Assembly (NCBI GenBank): GCA_040403095.1
Contig: JBBALI010000011.1
Coordinates: 32,772 to 96,771, forward strand
DNA length: 64,000 nucleotides
Direction of reading: 5' to 3'
Source of the DNA: JAQVCM01 sp040403095
GTDB lineage: Bacteria > Bacteroidota > Bacteroidia > Flavobacteriales_D > Crocinitomicaceae
The position numbers and the translations under genes are program-made. Positions 33,826 to 43,700 of the stretch are shown one piece after another (position 1 is the first letter of the stretch; the number at the start of each line of letters is the position of its first letter). Below the pieces are notes generated by a model, which had not been told where the DNA came from, did not search any database, and was given only the letters and a program-made list of their open reading frames with translations.

Positions 33826-35640
33826 ATGAAAGCAGAAGACATCAAATTGAAGTTGCAATTACTTCCAGACAAGCCTGGGATTTATCAATATTATGATATC
33901 AACGGTGTCATTTTGTATGTCGGAAAAGCTAAAAATTTAAAGAAAAGAGTCACTTCTTATTTTGCCAAAAATCACGATAATGCCAAAACGAGAATCCTTG
34001 TTCGGCAAATTGAAGACATCCAATATTTGGTCGTAGATTCAGAATTAGACGCTTTGCTTTTGGAAAATAATCTGATAAAAAAGTACCAACCAAAATACAA
34101 TATTGCGCTCAAAGATGACAAAACTTACCCTTGGATTTGCATCAAAAAAGAAGCTTTTCCACGCATTTTTTCAACCCGAAATTTAATCAAAGATGGGTCT
34201 AAATATTTGGGTCCATACGCGAATGTAAAAGTGATGAATACCTTGCTCTATTTGTTGAAGGAAATTTATCAATTGAGAACTTGTTCTTTGGATTTATCAC
34301 CCAAAAAAGTAGCTGAAAAAAAGTATAAAGTTTGCTTAGAATATCATCTGGGAAATTGCCAAGGACCTTGTGTAGGAAATCAAACGGAAGCCAATTACCA
34401 AGAATATATCGACCAAATTGAATCCATTTTAAAAGGAAATATTGGCTCTGTTATCATTCATTTACGCAAAATTATGCAAGAATTTGCGGAAAACTACAAG
34501 TTTGAGGAGGCACAAGGTATTAAAGAGAAGATTCAAATACTCGAAAATTACCAATCCAAATCAACGATTGTTTCACCTACGGTTGACAAGGTGGATGTGA
34601 TCACGATGGTGGAAGATGACAAGTCGGCATTTGTAAATTATTTCGTCATTAGCAACGGAGCAATCATTCATGGGTTTACAATTGAAGTGAAGAAAAAACT
34701 AGATGAAACCGACGCAGAAATTATTGCTTTTGCACTGCTCGAAATGAGGGAAAGATTCAACAGTCAATCGAAAGAAATTTTGCTTGAAAAAGAAATCGAG
34801 TTAGAGATCCCAGGGTTACAATTTTTTGTTCCGCAAAGAGGTGATAAAAAACACTTGGTTGACCTCTCTATTCGCAATGCTAAATTTTACCGATTGGAAA
34901 AATTGAAACACGAAAAGATCAAAAATCCAGAAGAGCACACCGATCGAATTTTGAGTCAACTTCAAAAAGATTTGCGCTTGAAAGATCTGCCGGTTCACAT
35001 CGAGTGTTTTGATAATTCCAATATACAAGGTACGAATCCAGTTTCTGCATGCGTGGTATTTCGAAATGCCAAACCGAGCAAAAAAGATTACCGTCATTTT
35101 AACGTAAAAACAGTAGTTGGTCCCGACGATTTTGCATCGATGGAAGAAGCGGTCGGAAGAAGGTATCGCAGGATGTTGGATGAAAATCAACCTTTGCCAC
35201 AACTTATAATTATAGATGGAGGGAAAGGACAATTGAGCGCAGCACTAAAAGCGTTAGAGACTTTAGGTTTAAGGGGGAAAATTGCAATTATCGGTATCGC
35301 TAAAAGATTGGAAGAAATCTTCTTTCCCGGCGATAGCATTCCAATCTACTTAGACAAAAGATCAGAGTCCTTAAAGGTCATTCAACAGCTCCGAAATGAA
35401 GCGCACAGATTTGGAATTACGCACCACAGAAATCGCCGAAGCAAAGGTGCATTTGTTTCCGAGTTGACCAGCATCGAAGGTGTCGGTCCGAAGACGCATG
35501 AAGAGTTAATGAAGGCTTTCAAAACGGTGAGTAAAATCAAAGAAGCAAACCTCGAAAGTTTGTCGAGTGTCATCGGTCAAGCGAAAGGAAAAATCGTGTG
35601 GGAATATTTCCGCGGAAGCGAAAATCCCGAGTTGGAATAA
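33826..35640 (+). CDS. uvrC: Excinuclease ABC subunit UvrC
   Basis: The 604-residue nuclease makes both incisions in nucleotide excision repair. The N-terminal GIY-YIG domain (GIYQYYDINGVILYVGKAKNLKKRV, broken here after 17 residues as GIYQYYDINGVILYVGK) cuts on the 3' side. A UVR-like segment near 210-230 (FEEAQGIKEKIQIL) binds UvrB. The RNase H-like domain (IECFDNSNIQGTNPV, then IIIDGGKGQLSAAL) cuts on the 5' side. A C-terminal helix-hairpin-helix (LTSIEGVGPKTHEELMKAF) binds DNA. The length is normal. It lies just upstream of a TonB-domain lipoprotein gene. Confidence 0.97.
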   Translation: MKAEDIKLKLQLLPDKPGIYQYYDINGVILYVGKAKNLKKRVTSYFAKNHDNAKTRILVRQIEDIQYLVVDSELDALLLENNLIKKYQPKYNIALKDDKTYPWICIKKEAFPRIFSTRNLIKDGSKYLGPYANVKVMNTLLYLLKEIYQLRTCSLDLSPKKVAEKKYKVCLEYHLGNCQGPCVGNQTEANYQEYIDQIESILKGNIGSVIIHLRKIMQEFAENYKFEEAQGIKEKIQILENYQSKSTIVSPTVDKVDVITMVEDDKSAFVNYFVISNGAIIHGFTIEVKKKLDETDAEIIAFALLEMRERFNSQSKEILLEKEIELEIPGLQFFVPQRGDKKHLVDLSIRNAKFYRLEKLKHEKIKNPEEHTDRILSQLQKDLRLKDLPVHIECFDNSNIQGTNPVSACVVFRNAKPSKKDYRHFNVKTVVGPDDFASMEEAVGRRYRRMLDENQPLPQLIIIDGGKGQLSAALKALETLGLRGKIAIIGIAKRLEEIFFPGDSIPIYLDKRSESLKVIQQLRNEAHRFGITHHRNRRSKGAFVSELTSIEGVGPKTHEELMKAFKTVSKIKEANLESLSSVIGQAKGKIVWEYFRGSENPELE

Positions 35641-35676
35641 TTTGTGATTTTAGCTAGATTTTTAAATTTCATTTTT

Positions 35677-36363
35677 ATGAAAAATCCCTTTTATTTTTTG
35701 TTCCTCATTTTGTTTTTTTTGACAGCTTGCAAACAAGAGCCAAAAAATTCTGTTGAGAAAATTCCGGTCTCTGAAAATGAAAAATCAACTTCGAATGACG
35801 ACACAATTCCAAAAATTGAAAATGCTAAATTGGAGCAAAAAGTAGATTCGAAAAATCAAAAAAAATCGCTCCCATTTCCACCTCCTCCAATTCCAGTTTT
35901 TGATGAATATAATCCTCCTTTTTTAGTTGAGAAAATAAACGATTATCAACCTGAAAGAAACATCGATAATCCTGACGGAATTCAGGTGGGAAATGTCGTT
36001 CAAGAAGAGCCAATAGGAAGGATAAATTTAAGCGCAAATAATCAAGATGAACCTTACACGATTGCAGACGAAATTGCAGAATTTCCAGGAGGCAAAATAA
36101 AATTTTTTGAGTACCTTGAAAAGAACTTGAAATTGACTTCAGAAATGGAAGTTGGGGGAAAATGCTATTTGAGATTTGTGGTTGGTTTAGATGGAAGTAT
36201 TTCAAATGTGGTGATTTTAAAAGGCGTCAATGATTGTCCTGACTGTGACAAAGAAGCCAAGCGTTTAATTGAAAACATGCCCAAATGGATTCCTGCCAAA
36301 ATTGCTGGAAAACAAGTTAAATCTTACTTTCACTTGCCAATAAAGTTCGAAGTAAAACCCTAA
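35677..36363 (+). CDS. Lipoprotein with C-terminal TonB domain
   Basis: The preferred ATG at 35677 (228 residues) gives a lipoprotein signal with Cys in FFLTAC; the longer frame from a GTG at 35644 would bury it. After a charged, Pro-rich spacer (PFPPPPIPVFDEYNPP), the last 100 residues form a TonB C-terminal-like domain: CYLRFVVGLDGSISNVVILK and NMPKWIPAKIAGKQVKSYFH. Two-Cys DCPDCDKEA resembles the usual Cys/Asp stretch in Bacteroidota energy-transducer-like proteins. Anchoring by lipid instead of a transmembrane helix is unusual for true TonB, so it may have another envelope role. Confidence 0.82.
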   Translation: MKNPFYFLFLILFFLTACKQEPKNSVEKIPVSENEKSTSNDDTIPKIENAKLEQKVDSKNQKKSLPFPPPPIPVFDEYNPPFLVEKINDYQPERNIDNPDGIQVGNVVQEEPIGRINLSANNQDEPYTIADEIAEFPGGKIKFFEYLEKNLKLTSEMEVGGKCYLRFVVGLDGSISNVVILKGVNDCPDCDKEAKRLIENMPKWIPAKIAGKQVKSYFHLPIKFEVKP

Positions 36364-36413
36364 TTTTAAAAGACTGAATTTATAAATGCTGTAATTCCCA
36401 AACATTAAATCCC

Positions 36414-36421
36414 TACCTTTG
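36414..36421 (+). promoter_or_regulatory. -7 promoter box TACCTTTG
   Basis: This exact TAnnTTTG match lies 73 bp upstream of the J-domain/KTSC start and after the TonB-domain lipoprotein stop, so it marks a separate transcription unit. Confidence 0.55.
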
Positions 36422-36494
36422 CACCGAATATTTCAAGTAGAAATAGATAATCTTTTGATTTATAGTCTATTTCTTGATTACCCTTTTGTTTTTT

Positions 36495-36944
36495 ATGAAA
36501 AAAATTGACGATTACAGAAAGTTACTTGGTGTTAACAAAACCGCAACTTTAAAAGAGCTTAAATCCGTTTACCGTGGATTGATGAAGGATTTCCATCCAG
36601 ATAAAATTCAAGACAACGAGGAAGCAAAAGCTGAAGCTGAGGAGAAAAGTAAAAACATCATTGAAGCTTATCATTTCATCGTCAGTGTGTGTCCAGAAAC
36701 TTGGGCTGGTTACAAAGAAGCTTACGAAACAACAATTTCTTCTTCTTTGATTGCAGACATTGAATACAAAGGAGTGACTTTGCGCATCGATTATGCAGAT
36801 GGAAACAGCTACGAATATTTTGATGTTCCGAAAAATATTTTCACCAAATTCATCAATGCGGATTCTCAAAACCGTTTTGCAAGAAGACAGATTTGCAATA
36901 ACTACGTGCACCGAAAAGTGACCACTAATTTGGTTCAGGCATAG
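36495..36944 (+). CDS. J-domain/KTSC fusion protein
   Basis: The preferred ATG at 36495 gives 149 residues. The N-terminal half is a J domain (about 1-68) with the key HPD tripeptide in MKDFHPDKIQ, which would stimulate an Hsp70 ATPase. The C-terminal half (about 85-145) is a KTSC-like domain: SSLIADIEYKGVTLRIDYADG and YEYFDVPKNIFTKFINADS. KTSC domains are linked to RNA or lysyl-tRNA synthetase-related functions in some proteins, but their role is poorly defined. The fusion suggests that DnaK is recruited to a KTSC partner. It is transcribed toward rnpA. Confidence 0.85.
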   Translation: MKKIDDYRKLLGVNKTATLKELKSVYRGLMKDFHPDKIQDNEEAKAEAEEKSKNIIEAYHFIVSVCPETWAGYKEAYETTISSSLIADIEYKGVTLRIDYADGNSYEYFDVPKNIFTKFINADSQNRFARRQICNNYVHRKVTTNLVQA

Positions 36945-37070
36945 ATTCTCTTTTCTTTTTGTTATAAGTCAAAAGTACCTCTTGATTTAAAACTTTTGGT
37001 ATTGTTAAATGTTGTTGATTTTCGATCAACTAACTTTTGGCGTCTTAAATCTTTTTATCTTAGCGCTTTC

Positions 37071-37448
37071 ATGGACGAGACTTTCGGAAAAGCATATAAA
37101 CTTTGTAGTCAAAAAGCAATTGCTGCTATTTTTGAGCAAAAGAAAAGTGTGAAACAATTTCCATTTGTGATGCATTATGCCCCAATGGAGCTTCCGACAG
37201 ACAAATCTTTCCAAGTGGTAATCTCTGCACCCAAAAGAATTTTTAGAAAAGCCCATGACAGAAATCGTATAAAAAGATTGATGAAAGAGGTTTTTCGAAA
37301 GAATAAATTAATTTTGGAAGAGAAGTTAACAACAAATCAACAGCAAATGGCGTTGTTTTTGGTTTACACCAATAAAGAAGAAATGGAATACACTTTACTC
37401 TTGCGTAAGATGGAAAGTTTACTTCTTAAATTTACGAACGAATTATAA
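37071..37448 (+). CDS. rnpA: Ribonuclease P protein component
   Basis: RnpA (125 residues from the ATG at 37071) is the protein cofactor of RNase P, which trims pre-tRNA 5' ends. The family core is visible: FPFVMHYAPM, FQVVISAPKRIFRKAHDRNR and IKRLMKEVFRKNK, with the RNR basic motif. The longer upstream reading gives 25 unrelated residues. The gene is not next to rpmH or dnaA; it precedes an S41 protease gene by 11 bp. A TATCTTAG box at 37056-37063 lies only seven bases before the ATG, so the transcript could be leaderless. Confidence 0.93.
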   Translation: MDETFGKAYKLCSQKAIAAIFEQKKSVKQFPFVMHYAPMELPTDKSFQVVISAPKRIFRKAHDRNRIKRLMKEVFRKNKLILEEKLTTNQQQMALFLVYTNKEEMEYTLLLRKMESLLLKFTNEL

Positions 37449-37459
37449 TTACTTTAAAT

Positions 37460-39103
37460 ATGATCAACAAGTTTTCTCGCCTCATTCTGGTTTTTACAAT
37501 CTCCATTTTTTCATTTCAATCTCAAGCGCAGACCAACGGCTTTGAAGTAATCAAAAGCATGGAGTTGATGGATTTAATCTATCAGCATTTGGATATGTAT
37601 TACGTGGATGAACCAAAACCAGGAACGCTTTCTAAATTTGCAATTGATGCGATGTTGAAAGAATTGGATCCTTACACGGTGTATTACCATGAATCCAATA
37701 TGGAAGATTATTTGTTGATGACCACCGGACAATACGGAGGAATTGGCGCTGTGATTCGCAAAATTGGAGATTACACTTACATCGCTGAACCTTACGAAGG
37801 AAATCCAGCACAAAAATCTGGATTGAAAGCTGGAGATAAAATTCTTTCCATCGACGGGCGCGACATGAAAGCCAAAAAGAGCGATGATGTTTCTTCTTCC
37901 TTGAAAGGACCAAAAGGTTCTACCATTCAAGTAAAGGTGTTGAGAAACAACAAAGACGAAGTTACCATTCCAATTACAAGAGACGAAATAAAAATTCCAC
38001 ACATTCCATATACCGGAATGGTTTCAGAAACTGTTGGATACATCAACTTAAATACTTTCATGCAACCAACTACGGCAACCGATGTAAAAGCGGCGGTGCT
38101 CGATTTGAAATCCAAAGGGATGAAAGAATTGGTGCTCGATTTGAGAGGGAACGGCGGCGGATTGTTAATTGAAGCAGTAAAAATTGTCAATTTGTTTGTC
38201 AAAAAAGGTCAAGTGGTTGTTACAACCAAAGGAAGAGTGGAGGAAGAAAATCGCGTTTACAAAACATTGGATGAGCCTGTTGATTTAAATATTCCATTGG
38301 TTGTTTTGGTGGACGAAGGTTCTGCTTCTGCCAGTGAAATTGTGGCAGGAAGTTTACAAGATTTAGACCGCGCTGTGATTATTGGAAACACTTCTTACGG
38401 AAAAGGATTAGTGCAAAGAACTTACGATTTAAAATACGGTTCAAAAATTAAATTGACCATCGCCAAATATTATACGCCTTCTGGAAGATGTGTACAGCGT
38501 TTGGAATATTACGATAAAGAAAGTGGTCAAAAACCCAAAGCGATTCCAGATTCATTGATCAAGGTTTTCAAAACGGTAAATGGACGAGAAGTGATTGATG
38601 CCCGAGGTATTGAGCCAGAAATTACCATCAAAGAAAAAGAATACAGCCGATTGACAGCGATGTTGGTTGGAAACAATTTGGTATTCAACTATGCAACAGA
38701 TTATTTTTACAATCATCCAACCATTGCGGAAGCTGGAAAATTCACTTTGAGTGATGCTGACTATGAGTCTTTCAAACTATTGGCTATCAAAGACACGTTT
38801 GATTATTCAACTGCTTCGGAAGAAATGTTGAAAAAAATGAGAGAAACCGCTGAGGAAGAAGGTTATTTTGACGATGCCAAAGCACAATATGAAGACTTGA
38901 TGAAAAAAGTCGTTCCTTCTAAAGAACGCGACTTGGAAAAATTCAAAGAAGAAATCAAAACAATCATTGAAAATGAAATCATTTCACGGTACTATTACCA
39001 AAAAGGAAGAACCATAGACTCCTTTAGAAATGATGATTATTTGAAAAAAGCGATTGAAATATTAAAAAACACACAAGAATATAACACTATTTTGAAAAAA
39101 TAA
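37460..39103 (+). CDS. S41-family C-terminal processing protease
   Basis: The 547-residue exported serine protease has a signal peptide (about 1-23, ending SQAQ). A PDZ domain lies around 85-170 (GGIGAVIRKIGDYTYIAEPY; GLKAGDKILSIDGRDM). The S41 core has the catalytic dyad Ser290 in DEGSASASEIV and Lys315 in SYGKGLVQ, 25 residues apart as in CtpA-type proteases. The C-terminal 170 residues are charged and coiled. It would trim periplasmic proteins at their C-termini. It follows rnpA by 11 bp and probably shares its transcript. Confidence 0.95.
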   Translation: MINKFSRLILVFTISIFSFQSQAQTNGFEVIKSMELMDLIYQHLDMYYVDEPKPGTLSKFAIDAMLKELDPYTVYYHESNMEDYLLMTTGQYGGIGAVIRKIGDYTYIAEPYEGNPAQKSGLKAGDKILSIDGRDMKAKKSDDVSSSLKGPKGSTIQVKVLRNNKDEVTIPITRDEIKIPHIPYTGMVSETVGYINLNTFMQPTTATDVKAAVLDLKSKGMKELVLDLRGNGGGLLIEAVKIVNLFVKKGQVVVTTKGRVEEENRVYKTLDEPVDLNIPLVVLVDEGSASASEIVAGSLQDLDRAVIIGNTSYGKGLVQRTYDLKYGSKIKLTIAKYYTPSGRCVQRLEYYDKESGQKPKAIPDSLIKVFKTVNGREVIDARGIEPEITIKEKEYSRLTAMLVGNNLVFNYATDYFYNHPTIAEAGKFTLSDADYESFKLLAIKDTFDYSTASEEMLKKMRETAEEEGYFDDAKAQYEDLMKKVVPSKERDLEKFKEEIKTIIENEIISRYYYQKGRTIDSFRNDDYLKKAIEILKNTQEYNTILKK

Positions 39104-39176
39104 GCGTTTTGTTTTTTAACGCACTTATGAAACATTTTTGGTGTGTTGTTATTTTATTCTATTTCACTGATTCAAT

Positions 39177-40730
39177 ATGCTTAGTAAACATTTGGGTGTA
39201 AATACTTATCACAACTTACTTTTTATAGGTTATTTAGGCTTGGCTGTTGGACTTCCATTAAATAAAGTGGTTTTATCTATTTCATCCATGTGGATTTTGT
39301 TGATGCTCCTTTTGGAAGGGAATTTCAAAATGTACTTTCAAAATCTGCGTCAAAATAAAACCATTCTTTTTTTGTTTGCGCTTTTATTGATTCAATTAGT
39401 CAGCTTTTTGTGGTCTTGGGACATCAAATTTGCTTTGGAAGATTTGAATTCGAAATTACCTCTCTATTCTATTCCGGTCGTTTTTGTGGCGCAGCCGTTA
39501 AAAAATGATAAACACAAAAATTGGCTTTTAAGTGCATTTGTTTTGATCATGCTCATCACTTCACTTTACAACTTTGGCAGCTATCAGCACTGGTGGGGAA
39601 ATCATGTTTACGACGATATTCGTGGTATGTCATTGCTTATTTCACACATTCGATATTCTTTGATGATCACGATGGCTGCAAGTATTTGTATCGTCTGGGT
39701 TTTCTATTCTAAGATAAATTATAAATGGCTTGCAATTTTGCTCTTTTTTTGGTTTTTATTTTACACCTATTATGCCCAAATCTTAAGTGGTGTAATGACA
39801 TTTATTGGGGTTTTAATTGCAGTGCTAATAATTGAAGTTTTTAGAAGAAAAAATAAGATTTTTACTGCTATCACCATTTCATTGGCTGTACTTTTAACAA
39901 TCTCTTTCAGTGTTGGGCTCTACCTGTTTTTTCAACCTCAAAAATTAAAAATTTCCCTAGATAAACTGCCTTGGGTCACACAAGATGGAAACAGATATTT
40001 TTACCATTGGGATAATCTCGAACTTGAAAATGGATATCCCGTATACTTTTTCTTGTGCCAAGAAGAAATGAAAGAAAATTGGAATAAAAGATCCAATTTT
40101 CCCTATGATTCATTAGACCGAAAAGGACAAAAAGTGGAGGCGACGATCATTCGTTATCTCACCTCAAAAGGCGTTTACAAAGATGGTGCAGCGATTCGTA
40201 AATTGACTACGGAAGATATTCGCAACATTGAAAATGGGATTCCAACTGTTCTAGCAACCAACGGCGGATTCATTGATCGGCTTTCAGGGTTAAAAAACGA
40301 ATTGTTATATGCCAATGATCCCAACGGACAAAGTATTTCTCAACGATTCATTTATTGGAAAACAGGGTTGAAAATCATTCAAAAAAATTGGTTGATTGGC
40401 GTTGGTTCTGGCGATATTCATTTGGCGTTTCAAATGCAATACAACCGCGACAAATCACCCCTGACCAAAGAAAACAGAAACAGAACACACAATCAATATT
40501 TGAGTTACGTGATTACGTTTGGTGTTCTTGGACTCTTTATTTTCCTCAGCATTTTGTTTCACTTTTGGAAATTTGCAAAATCACAAAAAAATGTCTTGGC
40601 ACTTTTATTCCTCACCATCGCTTGTCTTTCCTTTTTGGTGGAAGACACGCTGGAAACCCAAATGGGAGTAACGTTTTTTGCTTTCTTTTTTGGATTGTTT
40701 TTGTCGAGTTCCAAAAAAGAAATAAATTAG
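39177..40730 (+). CDS. O-antigen ligase/polymerase-like membrane protein (Wzy/WaaL type)
   Basis: The 517-residue membrane protein has about ten transmembrane helices and a large periplasmic loop of about 150 residues (around 260-410). The loop ends in the O-antigen ligase family motif region (ISQRFIYWKTGLKIIQKNWLIGVGSGD, given here only as the range 390-416). A conserved His-Asn pair in RTHNQYLSYVITFGVLGL near 435 marks the Wzy_C region. It would join or polymerise sugar units on a lipid carrier at the periplasmic face. No glycosyltransferase genes are adjacent, so it is a stand-alone copy. Confidence 0.85.
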   Translation: MLSKHLGVNTYHNLLFIGYLGLAVGLPLNKVVLSISSMWILLMLLLEGNFKMYFQNLRQNKTILFLFALLLIQLVSFLWSWDIKFALEDLNSKLPLYSIPVVFVAQPLKNDKHKNWLLSAFVLIMLITSLYNFGSYQHWWGNHVYDDIRGMSLLISHIRYSLMITMAASICIVWVFYSKINYKWLAILLFFWFLFYTYYAQILSGVMTFIGVLIAVLIIEVFRRKNKIFTAITISLAVLLTISFSVGLYLFFQPQKLKISLDKLPWVTQDGNRYFYHWDNLELENGYPVYFFLCQEEMKENWNKRSNFPYDSLDRKGQKVEATIIRYLTSKGVYKDGAAIRKLTTEDIRNIENGIPTVLATNGGFIDRLSGLKNELLYANDPNGQSISQRFIYWKTGLKIIQKNWLIGVGSGDIHLAFQMQYNRDKSPLTKENRNRTHNQYLSYVITFGVLGLFIFLSILFHFWKFAKSQKNVLALLFLTIACLSFLVEDTLETQMGVTFFAFFFGLFLSSSKKEIN

Positions 40731-40744
40731 TTTAATTTAAAAGA

Positions 40745-43700
40745 TTATCTAATTAAAGATACATGTCCTGTTAATCTGACATCTTTATCATTGTCAATTA
40801 AACCAAACTGCAACTCCCACACATAAGATCCTTGTTGAACAATTTTACCATTGTATGTTCCATCCCAACCGTAGTCAACATTGTATGATTCAAAAATTAA
40901 TTCTCCCCAACGGTTAAAAATCTTGAGCGTGTAGTCATTTAAGTCAATGCCTGATGTCATGATAGGTTTAAAAATATTATTATGTTCGTCACCATCAGGT
41001 GTAAAGGTATTTGGAATGTAATAAATCACATTCTCTTTTACTTCAATTAATTGAATCGTTGTGTCTTGACAACCAAAATCTGTAGAAACTATCAATTGGA
41101 CAGAATAATTCCCTGCAATATCATTTGGAAAAGAATAACTTGGGTTTTGTACATCTGAAAAACCACCATCACTAAAACTCCAAAAATTAAAGTCGTTATT
41201 AATTGAAGTATTAACAATCTGAATTGTTGGATCGAAGGAATAAAGTTCTGTTGGGCTAAATGTAAAATTCGCAACAGGCAAATCATGCGCACAAATCATA
41301 TCATTTATTGACAAAGTATTGGTGCAAAAACCATTTGCTGTTATAGTTAAGGAAACATCATAGCATTGAGCAGCTTCATACACATTGGCAACTGTTGTTG
41401 AACTATTTGATGTTACTCCATCCCCTAATTCCCACAAATAGGTGAGTGCACCCTGAGGATTACTTTGATTTGTAAAATTAATTTGCAATGGTTGACAACC
41501 TTCCACAAAATCTGAATTAAAAAGCACATTTGGAACCTCTGTAATGGCAATGTTTATAGACAAAGCGTCTTGAACACAACCTAATGTTGGAGGAAGAACA
41601 TATTGAAAAATATAATTTCCTTGACTCAGATTGGATAGATCGAGTATGTTTGTTTGATTATTGAACGAAGTTGACGGTATTGTTACCGGAACAACCCAAG
41701 TTCCTTGTATTGGTTCAGCAGGATTATTTATGTATCCTGTAAAATCAATATTTGTTCCAACAGTATTACAAAAACTAAAAGATTGATCAATTGCTGCTTC
41801 TGGTTGCTGATTAATTAAAATTGATCCCACCGCAGTATCATTCGGACAAAAAGTGCTATTAACAACATATTCGAAATTATAACTTCCTGTTTGCCCTGCA
41901 AAATTCAAAAGACCATTTGCATTTAATGTTCCGCCAAAAGAAGGTGATACTGATGACCAAAATCCACCCTGTGCTGCGCTTGCTTGCAATAAAGTAAATA
42001 GATTTAATTGCGTTTGAGTTGAACAAATCACAATATTGGTGTCATTTCCTGCCAACTGAAGATTTTGAAATGTTACAGAAACATTATCAGTCGCAGAACA
42101 GTTTTGCAAATTGGTAACCGTTACAGCATAAGTTCCCGTTGTGGCTACATCAATAGTTTGGCTTGTCTCCGTCGTGCTCCATAAGTAATTTAATCCTGGA
42201 TTTTGCGCATCTAACGTGATCGAAGCTCCTGAACATAAAAACTGATCATTTCCTAAGTTTATATTGGGAGATGGACTATACTGAACGACCACAACATCTT
42301 GAGATTCGCAAACTGGACTAAAAGTAATATCATCGATAGAAAAATCATTCTGACTTATCGTTGAAAGTAGATTTACGACGCAAATTTGAGCATTTACTGC
42401 CGTTCCAGAAATCCAATTTTCTGTAAATTGAGTCCAATCACATTGATTACCGCTAGGGGAAAAATTAGAACCTAATGGACTACCATTAATAAAAAATTGT
42501 AGTTGGGCAGGATTAGGGTCATTATAAACTGCGCTTACCCATGCTCCAAACTGATAGGTAGTGTTGGGTTGTACAAGCACTGTTTGACACCAAATGTTTT
42601 GATTGGCAAAATCCGAACCATTTACTACCAGTTGATTAACGCCAGGTGCAGCGGTGTGATCATTGCAAAAAACAAAGTTGTTATGAACTAAACTTGGAGA
42701 AGAACTTATTGCATATTGACCTTCATTTGACAATAATCCATAGGTACCTCCTGTTCCTGGACTGTAATCTGTTGAAAAACCAGTATTTCCGAGTTCAAAA
42801 TCTCCGTTAACTATTAGATTGGCACCTAATGTATTTACTGTTACTGAATACGTTCCTGGAGAATTAACATTTAAGGTCGTTCCAGTAGAACCGTTATTCC
42901 ATAAATAAGAATCATATCCAAGGCCCGCGTCAAGTAGGAGGGTTTGACCTAGACATAATATTGTATCATTACCGATTTCTACATCTGGTACATTACCTAT
43001 ATTCATTACAAAATTAGCCACATCTGAAACACAACCAACAATTGCAGGTACCGTATATTGAAAAGTGTAGTTTCCTGCACTTACACCGTTTGAGTTCCAA
43101 ATGCCACTTGCTGTATTCAATGATCCTGATACTGGATTTGTTGTTTCTGACCAAGTTCCTCCAGTTGTTGCTCCCACTGATAAAAAAGAATTTAAATCAA
43201 TTGAACTTCCCGCTCCACAAAAACCGCCACCATTGTCTGTGCCTGCATTTCCCGGGGCGTTGATAATAATAACGAGTGGTTCTTCATCTGAACAACCTGC
43301 AGAACCTGCATACATATATAACGTTTGAGTAGTATTGATTGATGTTCCAATAGGAACAACTGCCCCTCCGCCGTTTGGAGCTGTATGATAACTAACATTA
43401 CTTGATAAATTGTTACCTGTTATTGCAGGAAGGACATAAAAATTACATGCATTTATTGGTCCTAGCGGATTGATAATAGGATTAGAACTCAATTGCACAT
43501 TTAAATTTGCCACAGAATCAGGACAATTGCCCACACCTAAAATGGTATATTGATAAGCACCGTTCGTATTTGTGTTTGGTGTAAATGTTCCGAGATAACC
43601 ATTATTTAAAACCGTTGGTCCTGTCCAAATTCCAGTTTGGGATAAAACAGGTGCGCTTATCAATGGATACAAGTCAATATTTCCGGCACCTGCGCATTGA

